Positions 17,132 through 25,746 of a DNA stretch of 39,771 nt are shown here, one piece after another. Positions within the stretch are counted from its first letter, which is position 1; the number at the start of each line of letters is the position of its first letter. The notes below the pieces were generated by a model that saw only the letters and a list, made by a program, of their open reading frames with translations, was not told the DNA's origin and did not search any database. The stretch is from positions 1-39,771 of the forward strand of contig URLZ01000020.1 in NCBI GenBank assembly GCA_900548895.1. Direction: 5' to 3'. The DNA is from an uncultured Akkermansia sp. (GTDB taxonomy: Bacteria; Verrucomicrobiota; Verrucomicrobiia; Verrucomicrobiales; Akkermansiaceae). The translations under genes and the position numbers were made by a program.

Positions 17132-18418
17132 ATGCACACATTCGCCTACCGCAACGGCTCCCTCTACTGCGAAGGAGTCAATCTGGCCGACATCGCCGCC
17201 GCCGTGGGAACGCCCACCTTCGTCTACAGCCGCAAGACCATCACCGATGACCTCGCCGAGCTCAAGGCGGCTCTGGCCCCGCTCGACGCGCACATCGCCT
17301 ACGCCGTCAAGGCCTGCTCGAACAAGGCCATCCTCAACCTCATGGCGCAGCAGGGCGTCGGCTTTGACATCGTCTCGGGCGGCGAACTCTGGCGCATCGT
17401 CAACGCCGGCGGCGACCCCACGCTCTGCACCTATGCCGGCGTCGGCAAGACGGAGGAGGAGATCCGCTACGCCCTCGGCCTGCACATCTACTGCTTCAAC
17501 TGCGAGAGCGAGAACGAGCTGCGCACGATCAACCGCATCGCCGGAGAGATGGGCGTGAAGGCCCCCGTCGCCGTCCGCGTCAACCCCAACGTCGACGCCC
17601 ACACCCACAAATACATCACCACCGGCACCAACGAAAACAAGTTCGGCGTCGACATCTCGCGCATCGAAGAGCTCTACGCCACCATCGCCGCTGAAATGCC
17701 CAACCTGCACATCCGCGGCCTTCAAATGCACATCGGCTCCCAGCTCACCGAGGTGGAGCCCTTCGTCATGGCCATCCGCAAAGTCGCCCCGATTGCCCGC
17801 AAGTTCAAGGAGCTCTACGGCATCGAGTTCTGGTCCATCGGCGGCGGCATCGGCATCGTCTACGACGGCTGCCTGGCCTCGGGCAAGCCCGAGTGGTGGG
17901 CGGAGCACCCCGAGCAGATCACCATCAAGAGCTACGCCGAGGCCATCATCCCCCTGCTGCAGCCGCTCGGCCTGAAGATCCTCGTCGAGCCCGGCCGCCG
18001 CCTCGTCGGCAATGCCGCCGTCATGCTCACCACCTGCCTGTACGAGAAAAAGGGCGAAGCCAAGACCTTCAAGATGATCGACGCGGGCATGAACGACATC
18101 ATCCGCCCCGCGCTCTACGAGGGCTACCACGAAATCTGGCCCGTCAAGGAGCACAGCGGTGACACCATCACCGCCGACATCGTCGGCCCCATCTGCGAAT
18201 CCGGCGACTTCCAGGCACAGAACCGCGCCATCGCGGACGTCAAGCCCGGCGAAGTGCTCGCTGAGATGAGCGCCGGCGCCTACGGTTTCAGCATGGCCTC
18301 CACCTACAACTCGCGGCCGCTGGCCGCCGAGGTGCTCGTGGACGGCGACAAGTGGAGCGTCATCCGCAAGCGCCAGACGCTCGAGCAGATCGTCGAAGGC
18401 GAGCAGCTCCCCGAATAA
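17132..18418 (+). CDS. lysA: Diaminopimelate decarboxylase
   Basis: The final step of lysine synthesis: decarboxylation of meso-diaminopimelate, PLP-dependent, in a fold type III (alanine racemase-like) barrel. It has 428 aa, typical for the family. The PLP lysine is K60 in AYAVKAC. Other family marks are GFDIVSGGEL, VNPNVDAHTHKYITTG, KFGVD, LQMHIGSQ, the phosphate-binding SIGGGIGI, VEPGRRLVG, and the C-terminal domain's GPICESGDF with the active-site Cys, plus GAYGFSMASTYNSRP. The ATG at 17132 is preceded by an A/C-rich leader (ACAACAATCAACC) with no Shine-Dalgarno site. A strong terminator follows. Use for lysine and for peptidoglycan balance is expected. Confidence 0.96.
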   Translation: MHTFAYRNGSLYCEGVNLADIAAAVGTPTFVYSRKTITDDLAELKAALAPLDAHIAYAVKACSNKAILNLMAQQGVGFDIVSGGELWRIVNAGGDPTLCTYAGVGKTEEEIRYALGLHIYCFNCESENELRTINRIAGEMGVKAPVAVRVNPNVDAHTHKYITTGTNENKFGVDISRIEELYATIAAEMPNLHIRGLQMHIGSQLTEVEPFVMAIRKVAPIARKFKELYGIEFWSIGGGIGIVYDGCLASGKPEWWAEHPEQITIKSYAEAIIPLLQPLGLKILVEPGRRLVGNAAVMLTTCLYEKKGEAKTFKMIDAGMNDIIRPALYEGYHEIWPVKEHSGDTITADIVGPICESGDFQAQNRAIADVKPGEVLAEMSAGAYGFSMASTYNSRPLAAEVLVDGDKWSVIRKRQTLEQIVEGEQLPE

Positions 18419-18504
18419 GGCGAGCCTCCCCTCCCCTGAGGCCCCGGCCGGGCTCCGCACGCCTCCGTGAGCAGCCCCCCGGGTACCTACCTCAGCCGAT
18501 CAAC

Positions 18505-18545
18505 ACAAACCCCCGCGACGCGAACGTCGCGGGGGTTTGTTGTTG
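18505..18545 (+). terminator. Strong intrinsic terminator between lysA and glsA
   Basis: A perfect 16-bp stem (18505-18520 with 18525-18540) with a four-base CGAA loop is followed by a short T-rich tract (TGTTG). It lies between convergent genes and its stem is flanked by ACAAA/TTTGT, so it probably serves both strands. A second 8-bp hairpin, GCGGACGC/GCGTCCGC (18545-18566), follows directly. Confidence 0.85.
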
Positions 18546-18663
18546 CGGACGCAGTCGAGCGTCCGCCCTGTGCGCATCGGTGCGAACCGGCGCCCCCTGC
18601 GCGAAGCGAGCTCAGAGCCGCGCCCACCGCGTCCGCGCAGGGACGCATCCTCCGACGAGGACC

Positions 18664-19617
18664 TCAGCAGCGCAGCAGGCTCAGCCCCAGCTTGTCGATC
18701 ACATAGCTGAGCGCCAGCTGACCGCGCACCGAATTGCCGGCCGCATCCAGCGGCGGCGCAAAGGCCGCCAGCGCCAAGCGCCCGGGCACCACGCAGACGA
18801 GCCCCCCGCCCACGCCGCTCTTGGCCGGCAGACCGTTGGCGTAGAGCCAGTCGCCCGAGCCCGTGTAGAGCCCCTCCATCATCATATCGGCCAGAATCTG
18901 CGGCACGTGCTCGCGGCGCACCACCGTGCGCGTCGTCAGCGGGTTAATACCACCCGTTGCGTAGCAGGCCCCCATCACCGCCAGATCGCGCGTCGTCACC
19001 GCGAGACTGCACATGCGGGTGTACAAATCCACGCTCTGCGTCGGATCGTTGTAGAGGAAGCCGTAGCTCTTCATCAGCCAGGCGATGCCGCGGTTGTGCT
19101 GATTAGTCGCGCTCTCCGAGGCGTACACATCCTGCATCACCGGCAACTCATGGCCGGCCAGCTCCGTGAAGCGCGCCATCATCTTCGTCCAAACAGCCGC
19201 CGAATCGCCCCCGGGCACCAGACTCACCGCCGCAATCGCGCCGGCATTCACCAGTGGATTGAGCGGGCGGCCCCCGTGCAGCTCGAGCGCAATCACCGAG
19301 TTGAACGCCTCGCCCGTCGCCTCCGCGCCGATCTTGCGGCGCAGCTCCGCCGCCCCGTGAATGTCCATCACCAGCGACAAATTGAAGGCCTTGGAAATCG
19401 ACTCAATGGCGAAGGGCACCTCACTGTCCCCCACCGTCACCACCTGCCCGTCCACCGTCACGGCAGCCAGGCCGAACAGCTCTGCATCCACCTTGGCCAG
19501 AGCCGGAATGTAGGAGGCATTTTTGCCCCCGCGAGCGAGGCGATACTTGTCGTGCGCCTCCTGAAGCGTGCGGCGGAGCACGTCCGCCGTGATGTCCGTC
19601 TGATTCATATGCGTCAT
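18664..19617 (-). CDS. glsA: Glutaminase
   Basis: Hydrolyses glutamine to glutamate and ammonia. It belongs to the serine-dependent beta-lactamase-like glutaminase family (E. coli YbaS/YneH) and has 317 aa. The catalytic S73-x-x-K76 is in IESISKAFN. Other family marks are [10 protein letters not shown], the [17 protein letters not shown] block, and a C-terminal [20 protein letters not shown] 19617 is chosen; ATG 19608 is an alternative and the TTG at 19632 is unlikely. It lies 54 bp downstream of the GadC-like antiporter on the same strand. Together they form the layout of glutamine-dependent acid resistance: the antiporter imports glutamine and exports glutamate, and the ammonia released here consumes protons. 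No glutamate decarboxylase is in the window. Confidence 0.95.
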   Translation of the reverse strand: MTHMNQTDITADVLRRTLQEAHDKYRLARGGKNASYIPALAKVDAELFGLAAVTVDGQVVTVGDSEVPFAIESISKAFNLSLVMDIHGAAELRRKIGAEATGEAFNSVIALELHGGRPLNPLVNAGAIAAVSLVPGGDSAAVWTKMMARFTELAGHELPVMQDVYASESATNQHNRGIAWLMKSYGFLYNDPTQSVDLYTRMCSLAVTTRDLAVMGACYATGGINPLTTRTVVRREHVPQILADMMMEGLYTGSGDWLYANGLPAKSGVGGGLVCVVPGRLALAAFAPPLDAAGNSVRGQLALSYVIDKLGLSLLRC

Positions 19618-19671
19618 AGAGAGTTCATTCAAAAAACAATAAGAGCCGAATGAGAGCCGTCGAGCCGTCCG

Positions 19672-21183
19672 TCAGCGCTGCGGGGCGCTCTCCTTCTGTC
19701 CCTCCTTGTGCTCCCAGCCGAAGGGCTCAAACTCGGCCACACTCTTCGGATCCGCCCACTCCGGGCGGCGCAGCGCATAGATGAGGAAGGGAATCCCCGC
19801 GAAAATCACCACACCCGCCACCAGAATACCCACATAGACCGCCGGGCTGCCCACGGGAATCTGACTCGGCGGCACGAAGCTGAACACAAAGGCAATCAAG
19901 CTGCCCAGCAGCCCCAGACCGCCCACCAACCACATGCCGAACTTGCCGCCGGGAATGCGGAAGCTGCGGGGCGTGTCCGGCTCGCGATAGCGCAGGTAGA
20001 TGCCGGCCGAGAACATCAGCAGATACATGATCAGGTACAGGATAATCGTCAGCTGCGAGATGATCTGATACGCCGTCTGCACGCTCGGCAGCACCACGAA
20101 GAAGATGGACAGCAGCGTCACCACCGCCCCCTGAATCATCAGAATGCCCACCTGCACCCCGTGCTTGTTCGTCTTCTGCATCAGCGGCGGCAGATAGCCC
20201 GCGCAGCCCACCTGCAGCAAACCCTTCGACGGGCCGCCCACCCAGGCCACCACCTGAGCCAGCACGCCGAAGGCGAGGCAGACGGCCATCACCGGCCCGA
20301 GCCAAGGCATGTCAAAGTAGGCGAAAAACTTGTCAAAGGCCACCAGCAAGCTCTGCACCAGATTGATCTGACTCTCGGGGATGATGAAGCCGATCGCCAG
20401 AGTACCGAGCACGAAGATCGCCACCGTGATCACCGAAGCCATGAAAATCGCCTTCGGATAATTGCGCCCGGGGTTCTCCACATCCTTCACGTGCACCGCG
20501 CTCATCTCCATACCCGCGTAAAACAGGAAAATGCTCGCCGCGAGCACCATGTTGTTGAAGTTCGTCAGATCCGGGAAAAAGTCGCCCGGCGCCATGGCGA
20601 TATCAATCTGATTGCCTGATCCCCAGTAAATCAACCCCATCACCACCAGCAGAGCCGCCGGAATCACCGTGCCGATCAGCGTGCCCCACTTCGTGATGGC
20701 GCCGCTCATGCTCATGCCGCGGCAGTTGAGCAGCGTCGCCACCCAATACACCAGCAGCACCATCGCGAGCACGTAGTAATTATTGGCCGAAACCGCTTCA
20801 TCCCAGCTCTGATTCGGCCCCATGAAGGCAATGGAAACCGCCGCAAAGGTCAGCACCGTCGGGAACCAAATCGTGCTCTCAATCCATTGCAGCCAGATCG
20901 CCAGAAAGCCGAGGCGCGTGCCGAAGGCCTCGCCCACCCAGCGAAACACGCCGCCCTTCTGCGGCCAGCCCGTCGTCAGCTCGGCGGCCACCAGCGACAC
21001 CGGGATGAGGAAAAACACCGCGGCGAAAATATAATAAAAGGCGGAGCTGAGTCCGTAGGTGCTCTCCGCGGGCAGCCCTCGCAGGCTGACGATGGCGGAA
21101 ACGTTGATCATCGCCAGAGTAAACACCCCCATCTTGAGAGTGCCGCTGCCCGACGAGCCGGTCTTGATTGGTTTATTGCTCAT
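19672..21183 (-). CDS. gadC: Glutamate/glutamine:GABA antiporter family permease (GadC-like)
   Basis: An APC-superfamily inner-membrane amino acid antiporter of the GadC group, 503 aa (E. coli GadC has 511), with about 12 transmembrane helices. The N-terminus is MSNKPIKTG, then TM1 with FTLAMINVSAIVSLRGLP. That segment contains the family's 'nv.a..slr.lp' pattern. The block ELTTGWPQKGGVFRWVGEAF and the FFAYFDMPW helix are also GadC-like. A charged C-terminal tail (about 470-503) matches the position of GadC's pH-sensitive plug. ATG 21183 is chosen, since the frame upstream of it looks non-coding. The start overlaps the end of a possible small gene by 11 nt. Glutaminase follows 54 bp later. 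Exact substrates cannot be read from sequence. Confidence 0.9.
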   Translation of the reverse strand: MSNKPIKTGSSGSGTLKMGVFTLAMINVSAIVSLRGLPAESTYGLSSAFYYIFAAVFFLIPVSLVAAELTTGWPQKGGVFRWVGEAFGTRLGFLAIWLQWIESTIWFPTVLTFAAVSIAFMGPNQSWDEAVSANNYYVLAMVLLVYWVATLLNCRGMSMSGAITKWGTLIGTVIPAALLVVMGLIYWGSGNQIDIAMAPGDFFPDLTNFNNMVLAASIFLFYAGMEMSAVHVKDVENPGRNYPKAIFMASVITVAIFVLGTLAIGFIIPESQINLVQSLLVAFDKFFAYFDMPWLGPVMAVCLAFGVLAQVVAWVGGPSKGLLQVGCAGYLPPLMQKTNKHGVQVGILMIQGAVVTLLSIFFVVLPSVQTAYQIISQLTIILYLIMYLLMFSAGIYLRYREPDTPRSFRIPGGKFGMWLVGGLGLLGSLIAFVFSFVPPSQIPVGSPAVYVGILVAGVVIFAGIPFLIYALRRPEWADPKSVAEFEPFGWEHKEGQKESAPQR

Positions 21184-21397
21184 GATGACTGAGATTGGGT
21201 TGAAGGTAGGGCACAGCCTCGCCCGAGCGCAACTCCGGCCCCTCGTGGCCGCACTCCGCGTAGAGGGACCACATGAGGTGAAGGGGGTGACCGAGCGCCG
21301 CCTCGGCGAGAACATCCGCCTCTTCGAGCACACCCGGCACATCACCGACCGCCGCCGACAAAGCCGCGGCCGGCATCGCATCGTTCTGACTGTCCAT
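21173..21397 (-). CDS. Possible small protein (74 aa) before the GadC-like gene
   Basis: I do not recognise this protein. From ATG 21397 it encodes 74 residues with codon use like the neighbours. A helical Ala/Leu/Glu-rich first half is followed by HPLHLMWSLYAECGHEGPEL and a His-rich end. Its stop overlaps the antiporter start by 11 nt in another frame, as in translationally coupled pairs. The upstream extension of this frame (to 21550) is Gly/Arg/Glu-rich and looks non-coding. There is no strong promoter or homology cue. It could be a regulatory leader peptide, a small partner of the antiporter, or a chance ORF in GC-rich DNA. Confidence 0.4.
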   Translation of the reverse strand: MDSQNDAMPAAALSAAVGDVPGVLEEADVLAEAALGHPLHLMWSLYAECGHEGPELRSGEAVPYLQPNLSHHEQ

Positions 21398-21764
21398 GCC
21401 GATCAGACACCCCGCCGCTGTCACCCGTTGCAAAGCGGGTAGAGAGAGCCGGCGCACCCCTGCCGCGCCGCCCTCTTCACCTCCCCTCTCCCCAGCAGAC
21501 CATCCCTCAACATCCCTCCCCCTCTCTCTGCCCCCCCTCACCCGGCGCACCTCTAAATCCCGGACGCGTCCTGCCTTCGCCCTTCACCGCATCCCCCCGA
21601 GCCTCTCACGGCAACGCAGCCGCCGGCCCCCCTTCCGGCGCCTTTTCTGTCTCATTTCGCCCTAATTCACGGCCCCGCCCCCTCCCCATCAGGCTCGCGC
21701 AAGACATCCCCCCACGCACACCGCCCACTCGCATCGCGCCCCGTCGGGGCTGACAGAAAAAAAT

Positions 21765-21877
21765 AGGCTCCGCGTCAAAGAACCATTCTAAATTGCAAAC
21801 TCATGAAAGCGGGAGCCTTAGAGCAACGAGGGCCGTCATATCTGAAAGGCTGGGCAAGAGGAGCCGGGCTCTTTTTT
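21765..21877. ncRNA. Possible structured RNA element (unassigned)
   Basis: AGGCTCCGC (21765-21773) pairs with GCGGGAGCCT (21809-21818), with one bulge, around a 35-nt AT-rich loop. On the plus strand a short GGAGC/GCTCT hairpin (21860-21872) with six Ts ends the segment, like a weak terminator. On the minus strand the first hairpin is itself followed by A and then seven Ts. The lower GC content stands out against its surroundings. It matches no riboswitch or small RNA class I can recall, and no clear promoter precedes it. Confidence 0.3.
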
Positions 21878-21879
21878 AC

Positions 21880-21907
21880 TGTACAAAGCGCCCCGAGCCC
21901 CTATAAT
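21880..21907 (+). promoter_or_regulatory. Promoter of nrdBA
   Basis: A perfect -10 TATAAT (21902-21907) is preceded at 16 bp by TGTACA (21880-21885), a weak -35. The start codon is at 21981, so the leader is about 67 nt, longer than at other genes here. No riboswitch is seen in that leader. Confidence 0.55.
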
Positions 21908-21980
21908 GCCCGCGACGTCTCCCCCGCCGTTTTTCCCATCCCGGCCGAGGAGGCGCCACCGGCCCTCACCCTGACACTAC

Positions 21981-23117
21981 ATGAACAAGCAGACCATCTA
22001 CAACCCCGAGTACATCAACTTCAACAGCGAGAAACTCTTTCTCGGCGAAGGGAAGAACTCGCAGCGCTACGACGTGCTCAAGTACCCCTTCTTCGACACC
22101 ATGGCCGACCGCATGATGGGGCAGGACTGGACGCACGATGAAGTCAACTGCATCAAAGACAAACAGGACTTCGTCTACCTGAGCGACGCCATGAAACACG
22201 CCTACACCGGCGTCCTCCAGAAGCTCATCTTCCTCGACTCCATTCAGGGGCGCGGCCTGCTGCAAAGCTTCGGCAGCATCATCACCCTGCCCGAGCTCGA
22301 AGCCTGCATCACCATCTGGCAGCACTTCGAAATCGACAAACACTCCAAATCCTACACCCACATCCTGCGCTCCGTCTACGACAACCCCACGGCCGTCTTT
22401 GACAGCTCCTTCGCCATCCCGGAACTCGTCAGCCTCACGCGCAGCATCTCCGAGCCCTACGACGAGTGCTTCAACTACGTCACCGAATACAACTACAAGC
22501 TCATCAAGGGGCAGGAAATCAGCGCCGGCTTTGAGCAGGAACTCCGCAAAGCCCTCGTGCGACTCTTCATCGAAATCAACATTCTGGAAGGTATCCGCTT
22601 CTACTCGGGCTTCGCCACCATCTGGAGCATGCACTACAGCCAAGGGCTCATGGAGCGCACCGGCAAAGTGCTGCAACTCATCTGCCGCGATGAAAACCTG
22701 CATCTGGCCATCACGCAGTACCTGCTGCGCCTCTTCCGCACCGTCCCCGAGGAAGGCTTCCGCGAGGCCTGGGACTTCTGGCAGCCCCACATCGCCGACC
22801 TCTACAGCGACGCGCTGGATCAGGAATCCGCTTGGATCGACTACCTCTTCGGCCACGGCTCCTTCCTCGGCATGACCCCGGACCTCGCGCGCTCCTACCT
22901 GCGCTATCTGGCCAACAAGAGACTGCGCGCCATCGGCGAGCCCCCCCTCTACCCCGGAGAAATGCAGAACCCGCTCGAATGGGTCGAGACCTACATCAAC
23001 AACGACCTCACCGAAAACCTCCCGCAAGAGAGCGAGATTCTCAATTACAAGATGGACATCCTCAACCAGTCCATCACCGAAGCCGAAATCAGCAACCTTC
23101 AACACCTCCTGCAGTAA
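21981..23117 (+). CDS. nrdB: Class I ribonucleotide reductase, beta subunit
   Basis: The radical-generating R2 subunit that supplies the tyrosyl or metal radical for NrdA, making dNTPs aerobically. It has 378 aa in a ferritin-like fold. Ligand candidates aligned to E. coli are D86 (FLDSIQGR), E117, H121, E203 (ILEGIRFY), E238 and H241 (CRDENLHL), with radical Tyr Y125 in HSKSYTHI. The first helix reads E117-I-D-K-H121, so Glu and His are separated by three residues and not the family's two (E-x-x-H). All the other spacings up to Y125 agree with E. coli numbering. nrdB precedes nrdA, the reverse of the E. coli order. Its TAA overlaps the nrdA ATG by one base (TAATG). Confidence 0.93.
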   Translation: MNKQTIYNPEYINFNSEKLFLGEGKNSQRYDVLKYPFFDTMADRMMGQDWTHDEVNCIKDKQDFVYLSDAMKHAYTGVLQKLIFLDSIQGRGLLQSFGSIITLPELEACITIWQHFEIDKHSKSYTHILRSVYDNPTAVFDSSFAIPELVSLTRSISEPYDECFNYVTEYNYKLIKGQEISAGFEQELRKALVRLFIEINILEGIRFYSGFATIWSMHYSQGLMERTGKVLQLICRDENLHLAITQYLLRLFRTVPEEGFREAWDFWQPHIADLYSDALDQESAWIDYLFGHGSFLGMTPDLARSYLRYLANKRLRAIGEPPLYPGEMQNPLEWVETYINNDLTENLPQESEILNYKMDILNQSITEAEISNLQHLLQ

Positions 23118-25372
23118 TGGCCGACACCTGCATCAATCTGGACACCATCACCATCATCAAAAACTCCGGCGAGCGCGAGCCCTTCCGGCCGGAGAAAATC
23201 CACCAGCACGTCAAGAAAGCCTGCGAGGGCCTGGCCGTCCTCCACTCGAGCATCATCATGGATGCCCGTCTGAAGATCTTTGACGGCGTGCGCTCCGTCG
23301 ACATCCAAAACACCCTCATTCAGGCCGCGGCGGAAAAAATCAGCGAACAGACGCCGGACTACGAAATTGCCGCCGGCCGCCTGCTCAACCAGAAGATTCG
23401 CAAGGAAGTCTACGGCCGCTACGAGCCGCGCGACTTTTTCGACGAGGTCATGCGCCGCATCGATCGCGGCTACTACAGCCGCAAGCTGCTGAGCTACAGC
23501 GACGATGAGATCAAGGAATTCGGCGCCCTCATCGACTACGACCGCGACAACGAGACCCCGTACTCCGCGCTCAGCCAGCTCTACAGCAAATACCTCATCC
23601 GCCACGATCGGCGCATCATCGAAGTGCCGCAGGAGATCTACATGCTCATCCCCATGGCCATCTTTGCCGACATGGAGGACCCCGCCCGGCGCAACGAGCT
23701 CGTGCGCACCGGCTACGAGCTGCTCTCGACGCGCAAGATCTCGCTGCCGACCCCCATCATGAACGGCGCGCGCACCGACTACCGGCGCTACATCTCCTGC
23801 AACCTCATCAACACCGGCGACTCCACCCTCTCGCTCTCGCGCGCCGTCGGCAAGATCATGGAGTGCACCGCCGCCAAATCGGGCATCGGCCTCAACGCCT
23901 CGCACATCCGCGGTCTGGGCGCCGACATCGGCAAACCCGCGCGCATGCAGCACTCGGGCATCCTGCCACTCATGAAAACCTTTGAAGCGGCCGTCGGCTC
24001 GCTCTGCCAGATCTCGCGCTCCGGCTCGGCGAACGTCACCATGCCCTTCTTTCACTATGAAATCGAGCTCTTCAGCCAGCTGGGCGACTCGCGCGGCTCG
24101 CTCGAGAACCGCACGCGCCACGTCGACCAAACCATCATCCTCAACCGCTGGTTCATCGACAAAGCCCTGCACCGCGAAGACATCTGGCTCTTCCACATGA
24201 ACGAAGTGCCCGGCCTCTACGAAGCCCTGGGCTACCGCGAGCGCTTCGCCGAGCTCTACGAGCGCTACGCCGCCTCCGTCGCCCCCGAGCACAAAAAGCA
24301 AGTCAACGCCTGGGAGCTGCTCAACCTCTTCATCTTCGAGCGCTCCATCACCGGCCGCGTCTACTTCACCTTTGCCGACAACTTCGTCAACTCCAGCTTC
24401 AAGGAGCCGCTCTACTTCACCAACCTCTGCACCGAAATCTCGCTGCCGGCGCGCGCCCTCGACGGCTCGGAGGGGCGCCCGGAAATCGGCTGCTGCATCC
24501 TCGGCAACATGAACCTCGGCTACACCGAGCCGCACGAAATCCCGAAGGTCGCGCACTTCCTCGTCAACTTCCTCGAGCAGCTCATCGACGCCTCGGACTA
24601 CAGCATCCCCGAAGTCGAATACGCCGCGCGCAACCGCCGCACCCTCGGCATCGGCATCTCCAACCTCTTCGGCTACCTCGCCCGAGAGCGCCTCGCCTAC
24701 AACAGCGAAGAAGCCCGCCGGCACGTCCATGAAATCATGGAGAGCTTCTACTACCACCTCCTGCGCGCCTCCAACGAGCTCGCCATCGAGAAAGGCCCCT
24801 GCCCCCTCTTCAACGAAACCATCTACGCGGACGGCATGGTCGTCTTTGACCGCTACCGCCCCAACCGCTGGAACGACTTCCCGCTGCACTGCGACTGGGA
24901 GAGTCTGCGCGCCTCCATCAAGCGCCACGGGCTGCGGCACTCCACCCTCTGCGCCATCCCGCCCGCGAGCAACTCCAGCAAGCCCTCAAACTCAACCGCC
25001 GGCGTCGAGCCCCCGCGCGAGCTCGTCACCGTCAAGGCCGACAAGAGCTCAACCATCAAGCAACTCGTCCCCTACTACAAGACCAGCCGCGACTACTACA
25101 CCACCGCCTGGAGCGACGCCTTCAACAACATCGACTACTTCCGCCTCATCTCCTGCATCCAGAAGTTCGTCGACCAATCCATCTCCCTCAACCAGTACTC
25201 CAACGCCCTGCGCTCGCCCGACCGCCAGCTGCACCTCGGCGACGTGCTGCGCGAGATCATCGAATGCTTCAACCTCGGCATCAAAACCCTCTATTACCAG
25301 AACTTCCTCTCGACGGAAAACGCCGACGGACTGCGTGAAGAAGGTTGCGCCGGCGGCGCCTGCACCGTCTGA
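23117..25372 (+). CDS. nrdA: Class I ribonucleotide reductase, alpha subunit
   Basis: The catalytic R1 subunit, which reduces ribonucleoside diphosphates. It has 751 aa, close to E. coli's 761. The N-terminal ATP cone (about 8-95, ITIIKNSGEREPFRPEKIHQ) implies dATP feedback inhibition. Active-site residues are C228 (ISCNLIN), N436-x-C438-x-E440 (TNLCTE) and C460 (IGCCILG). Radical-transfer Tyr pair Y726/Y727 is in KTLYYQN. The C-terminal redox pair C744/C749 is in GCAGGAC. The loop region around GIGLNASHIRGLGADIG and CQISRSGSANVTM differs from the E. coli GINAGRIR/SQGGVRGG type but keeps its layout. The start is ATG 23117, coupled to nrdB; an in-frame extension upstream overlaps nrdB and is spurious. 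A short T-run at 25390 may mark termination. Confidence 0.95.
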   Translation: MADTCINLDTITIIKNSGEREPFRPEKIHQHVKKACEGLAVLHSSIIMDARLKIFDGVRSVDIQNTLIQAAAEKISEQTPDYEIAAGRLLNQKIRKEVYGRYEPRDFFDEVMRRIDRGYYSRKLLSYSDDEIKEFGALIDYDRDNETPYSALSQLYSKYLIRHDRRIIEVPQEIYMLIPMAIFADMEDPARRNELVRTGYELLSTRKISLPTPIMNGARTDYRRYISCNLINTGDSTLSLSRAVGKIMECTAAKSGIGLNASHIRGLGADIGKPARMQHSGILPLMKTFEAAVGSLCQISRSGSANVTMPFFHYEIELFSQLGDSRGSLENRTRHVDQTIILNRWFIDKALHREDIWLFHMNEVPGLYEALGYRERFAELYERYAASVAPEHKKQVNAWELLNLFIFERSITGRVYFTFADNFVNSSFKEPLYFTNLCTEISLPARALDGSEGRPEIGCCILGNMNLGYTEPHEIPKVAHFLVNFLEQLIDASDYSIPEVEYAARNRRTLGIGISNLFGYLARERLAYNSEEARRHVHEIMESFYYHLLRASNELAIEKGPCPLFNETIYADGMVVFDRYRPNRWNDFPLHCDWESLRASIKRHGLRHSTLCAIPPASNSSKPSNSTAGVEPPRELVTVKADKSSTIKQLVPYYKTSRDYYTTAWSDAFNNIDYFRLISCIQKFVDQSISLNQYSNALRSPDRQLHLGDVLREIIECFNLGIKTLYYQNFLSTENADGLREEGCAGGACTV

Positions 25373-25417
25373 GCTGCCCCGCCCCGCTCCTTTTTTAACG
25401 AGAACACAAAATTCCGC

Positions 25418-25446
25418 TTGACTTTTGCGTCGAATTACTGTAAATA
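25418..25446 (+). promoter_or_regulatory. Promoter of rpsN
   Basis: -35 TTGACT (25418-25423), 17-bp spacer, -10 TAAATA (25441-25446). The start codon at 25463 gives a leader of about 10 nt. Confidence 0.65.
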
Positions 25447-25462
25447 TCTCCCCCACAAAGTT

Positions 25463-25732
25463 ATGGCTAAGAAAAGCTGGATCGAAAGAAACAAGAAGAA
25501 GGCAGCTGTCGCCGCTCGCTACGCTGAGCTGCGCGCCAAGCTGAAGAAAGAAGGCGACTACATCGGTCTCACGATGCTCCCCCGCAACGCCTCCCCCGTC
25601 CGTCTGGTGAACCGCTGCGAGCTCACCGGCCGTCGCCACGCGTTCCTCCGCCGCTTCCATCTCTCCCGCATCGCCTTCCGCGAGCTCGCCAACGCCGGCA
25701 TGATTCCCGGTGTCACGAAGTCCAGCTGGTAA
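25463..25732 (+). CDS. rpsN: 30S ribosomal protein S14
   Basis: A small-subunit protein of the 30S head, needed for 16S rRNA assembly. It has 89 aa in the long, zinc-free form ([13 protein letters not shown] at the start). The conserved C-terminal half is [20 protein letters not shown] and ends PGVTKSSW. It lacks the two CxxC pairs of the short zinc form. It stands alone here with its own promoter, outside the usual spc ribosomal operon. Start ATG 25463 is chosen on homology; the in-frame extension upstream (25418) begins in the promoter. Confidence 0.97.
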   Translation: MAKKSWIERNKKKAAVAARYAELRAKLKKEGDYIGLTMLPRNASPVRLVNRCELTGRRHAFLRRFHLSRIAFRELANAGMIPGVTKSSW

Positions 25733-25746
25733 GACGAACTGCAAAC

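Larger units (their letters stand above)
21398..21980. other. 583-bp intergenic region before nrdB
   Basis: No convincing gene. Its left part (21400-21700) is C-rich with no structure I can name. At 21738-21750 there is a small GCCCC/GGGGC hairpin. A possible structured element (21765-21877) and the nrdBA promoter (21880-21907) occupy the right part. No NrdR-box pair is evident. Confidence 0.6.

Noticed and set aside
21184..21381. N-terminal extension of the GadC-like frame
   Set aside because: It is Arg/Ser/Cys-rich, unlike any APC transporter N-terminus; family homology begins at 21183.
21880..21980. Second riboswitch or NrdR boxes before nrdB
   Set aside because: No cobalamin core (no GGTG..AATCC or B12 box) and no pair of NrdR-like 16-bp palindromes could be found.
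23099..24940. Long minus-strand ORF opposite nrdA
   Set aside because: It has shadow-type composition (Val/Asp/Ala/Glu) and mirrors the codon structure of nrdA.
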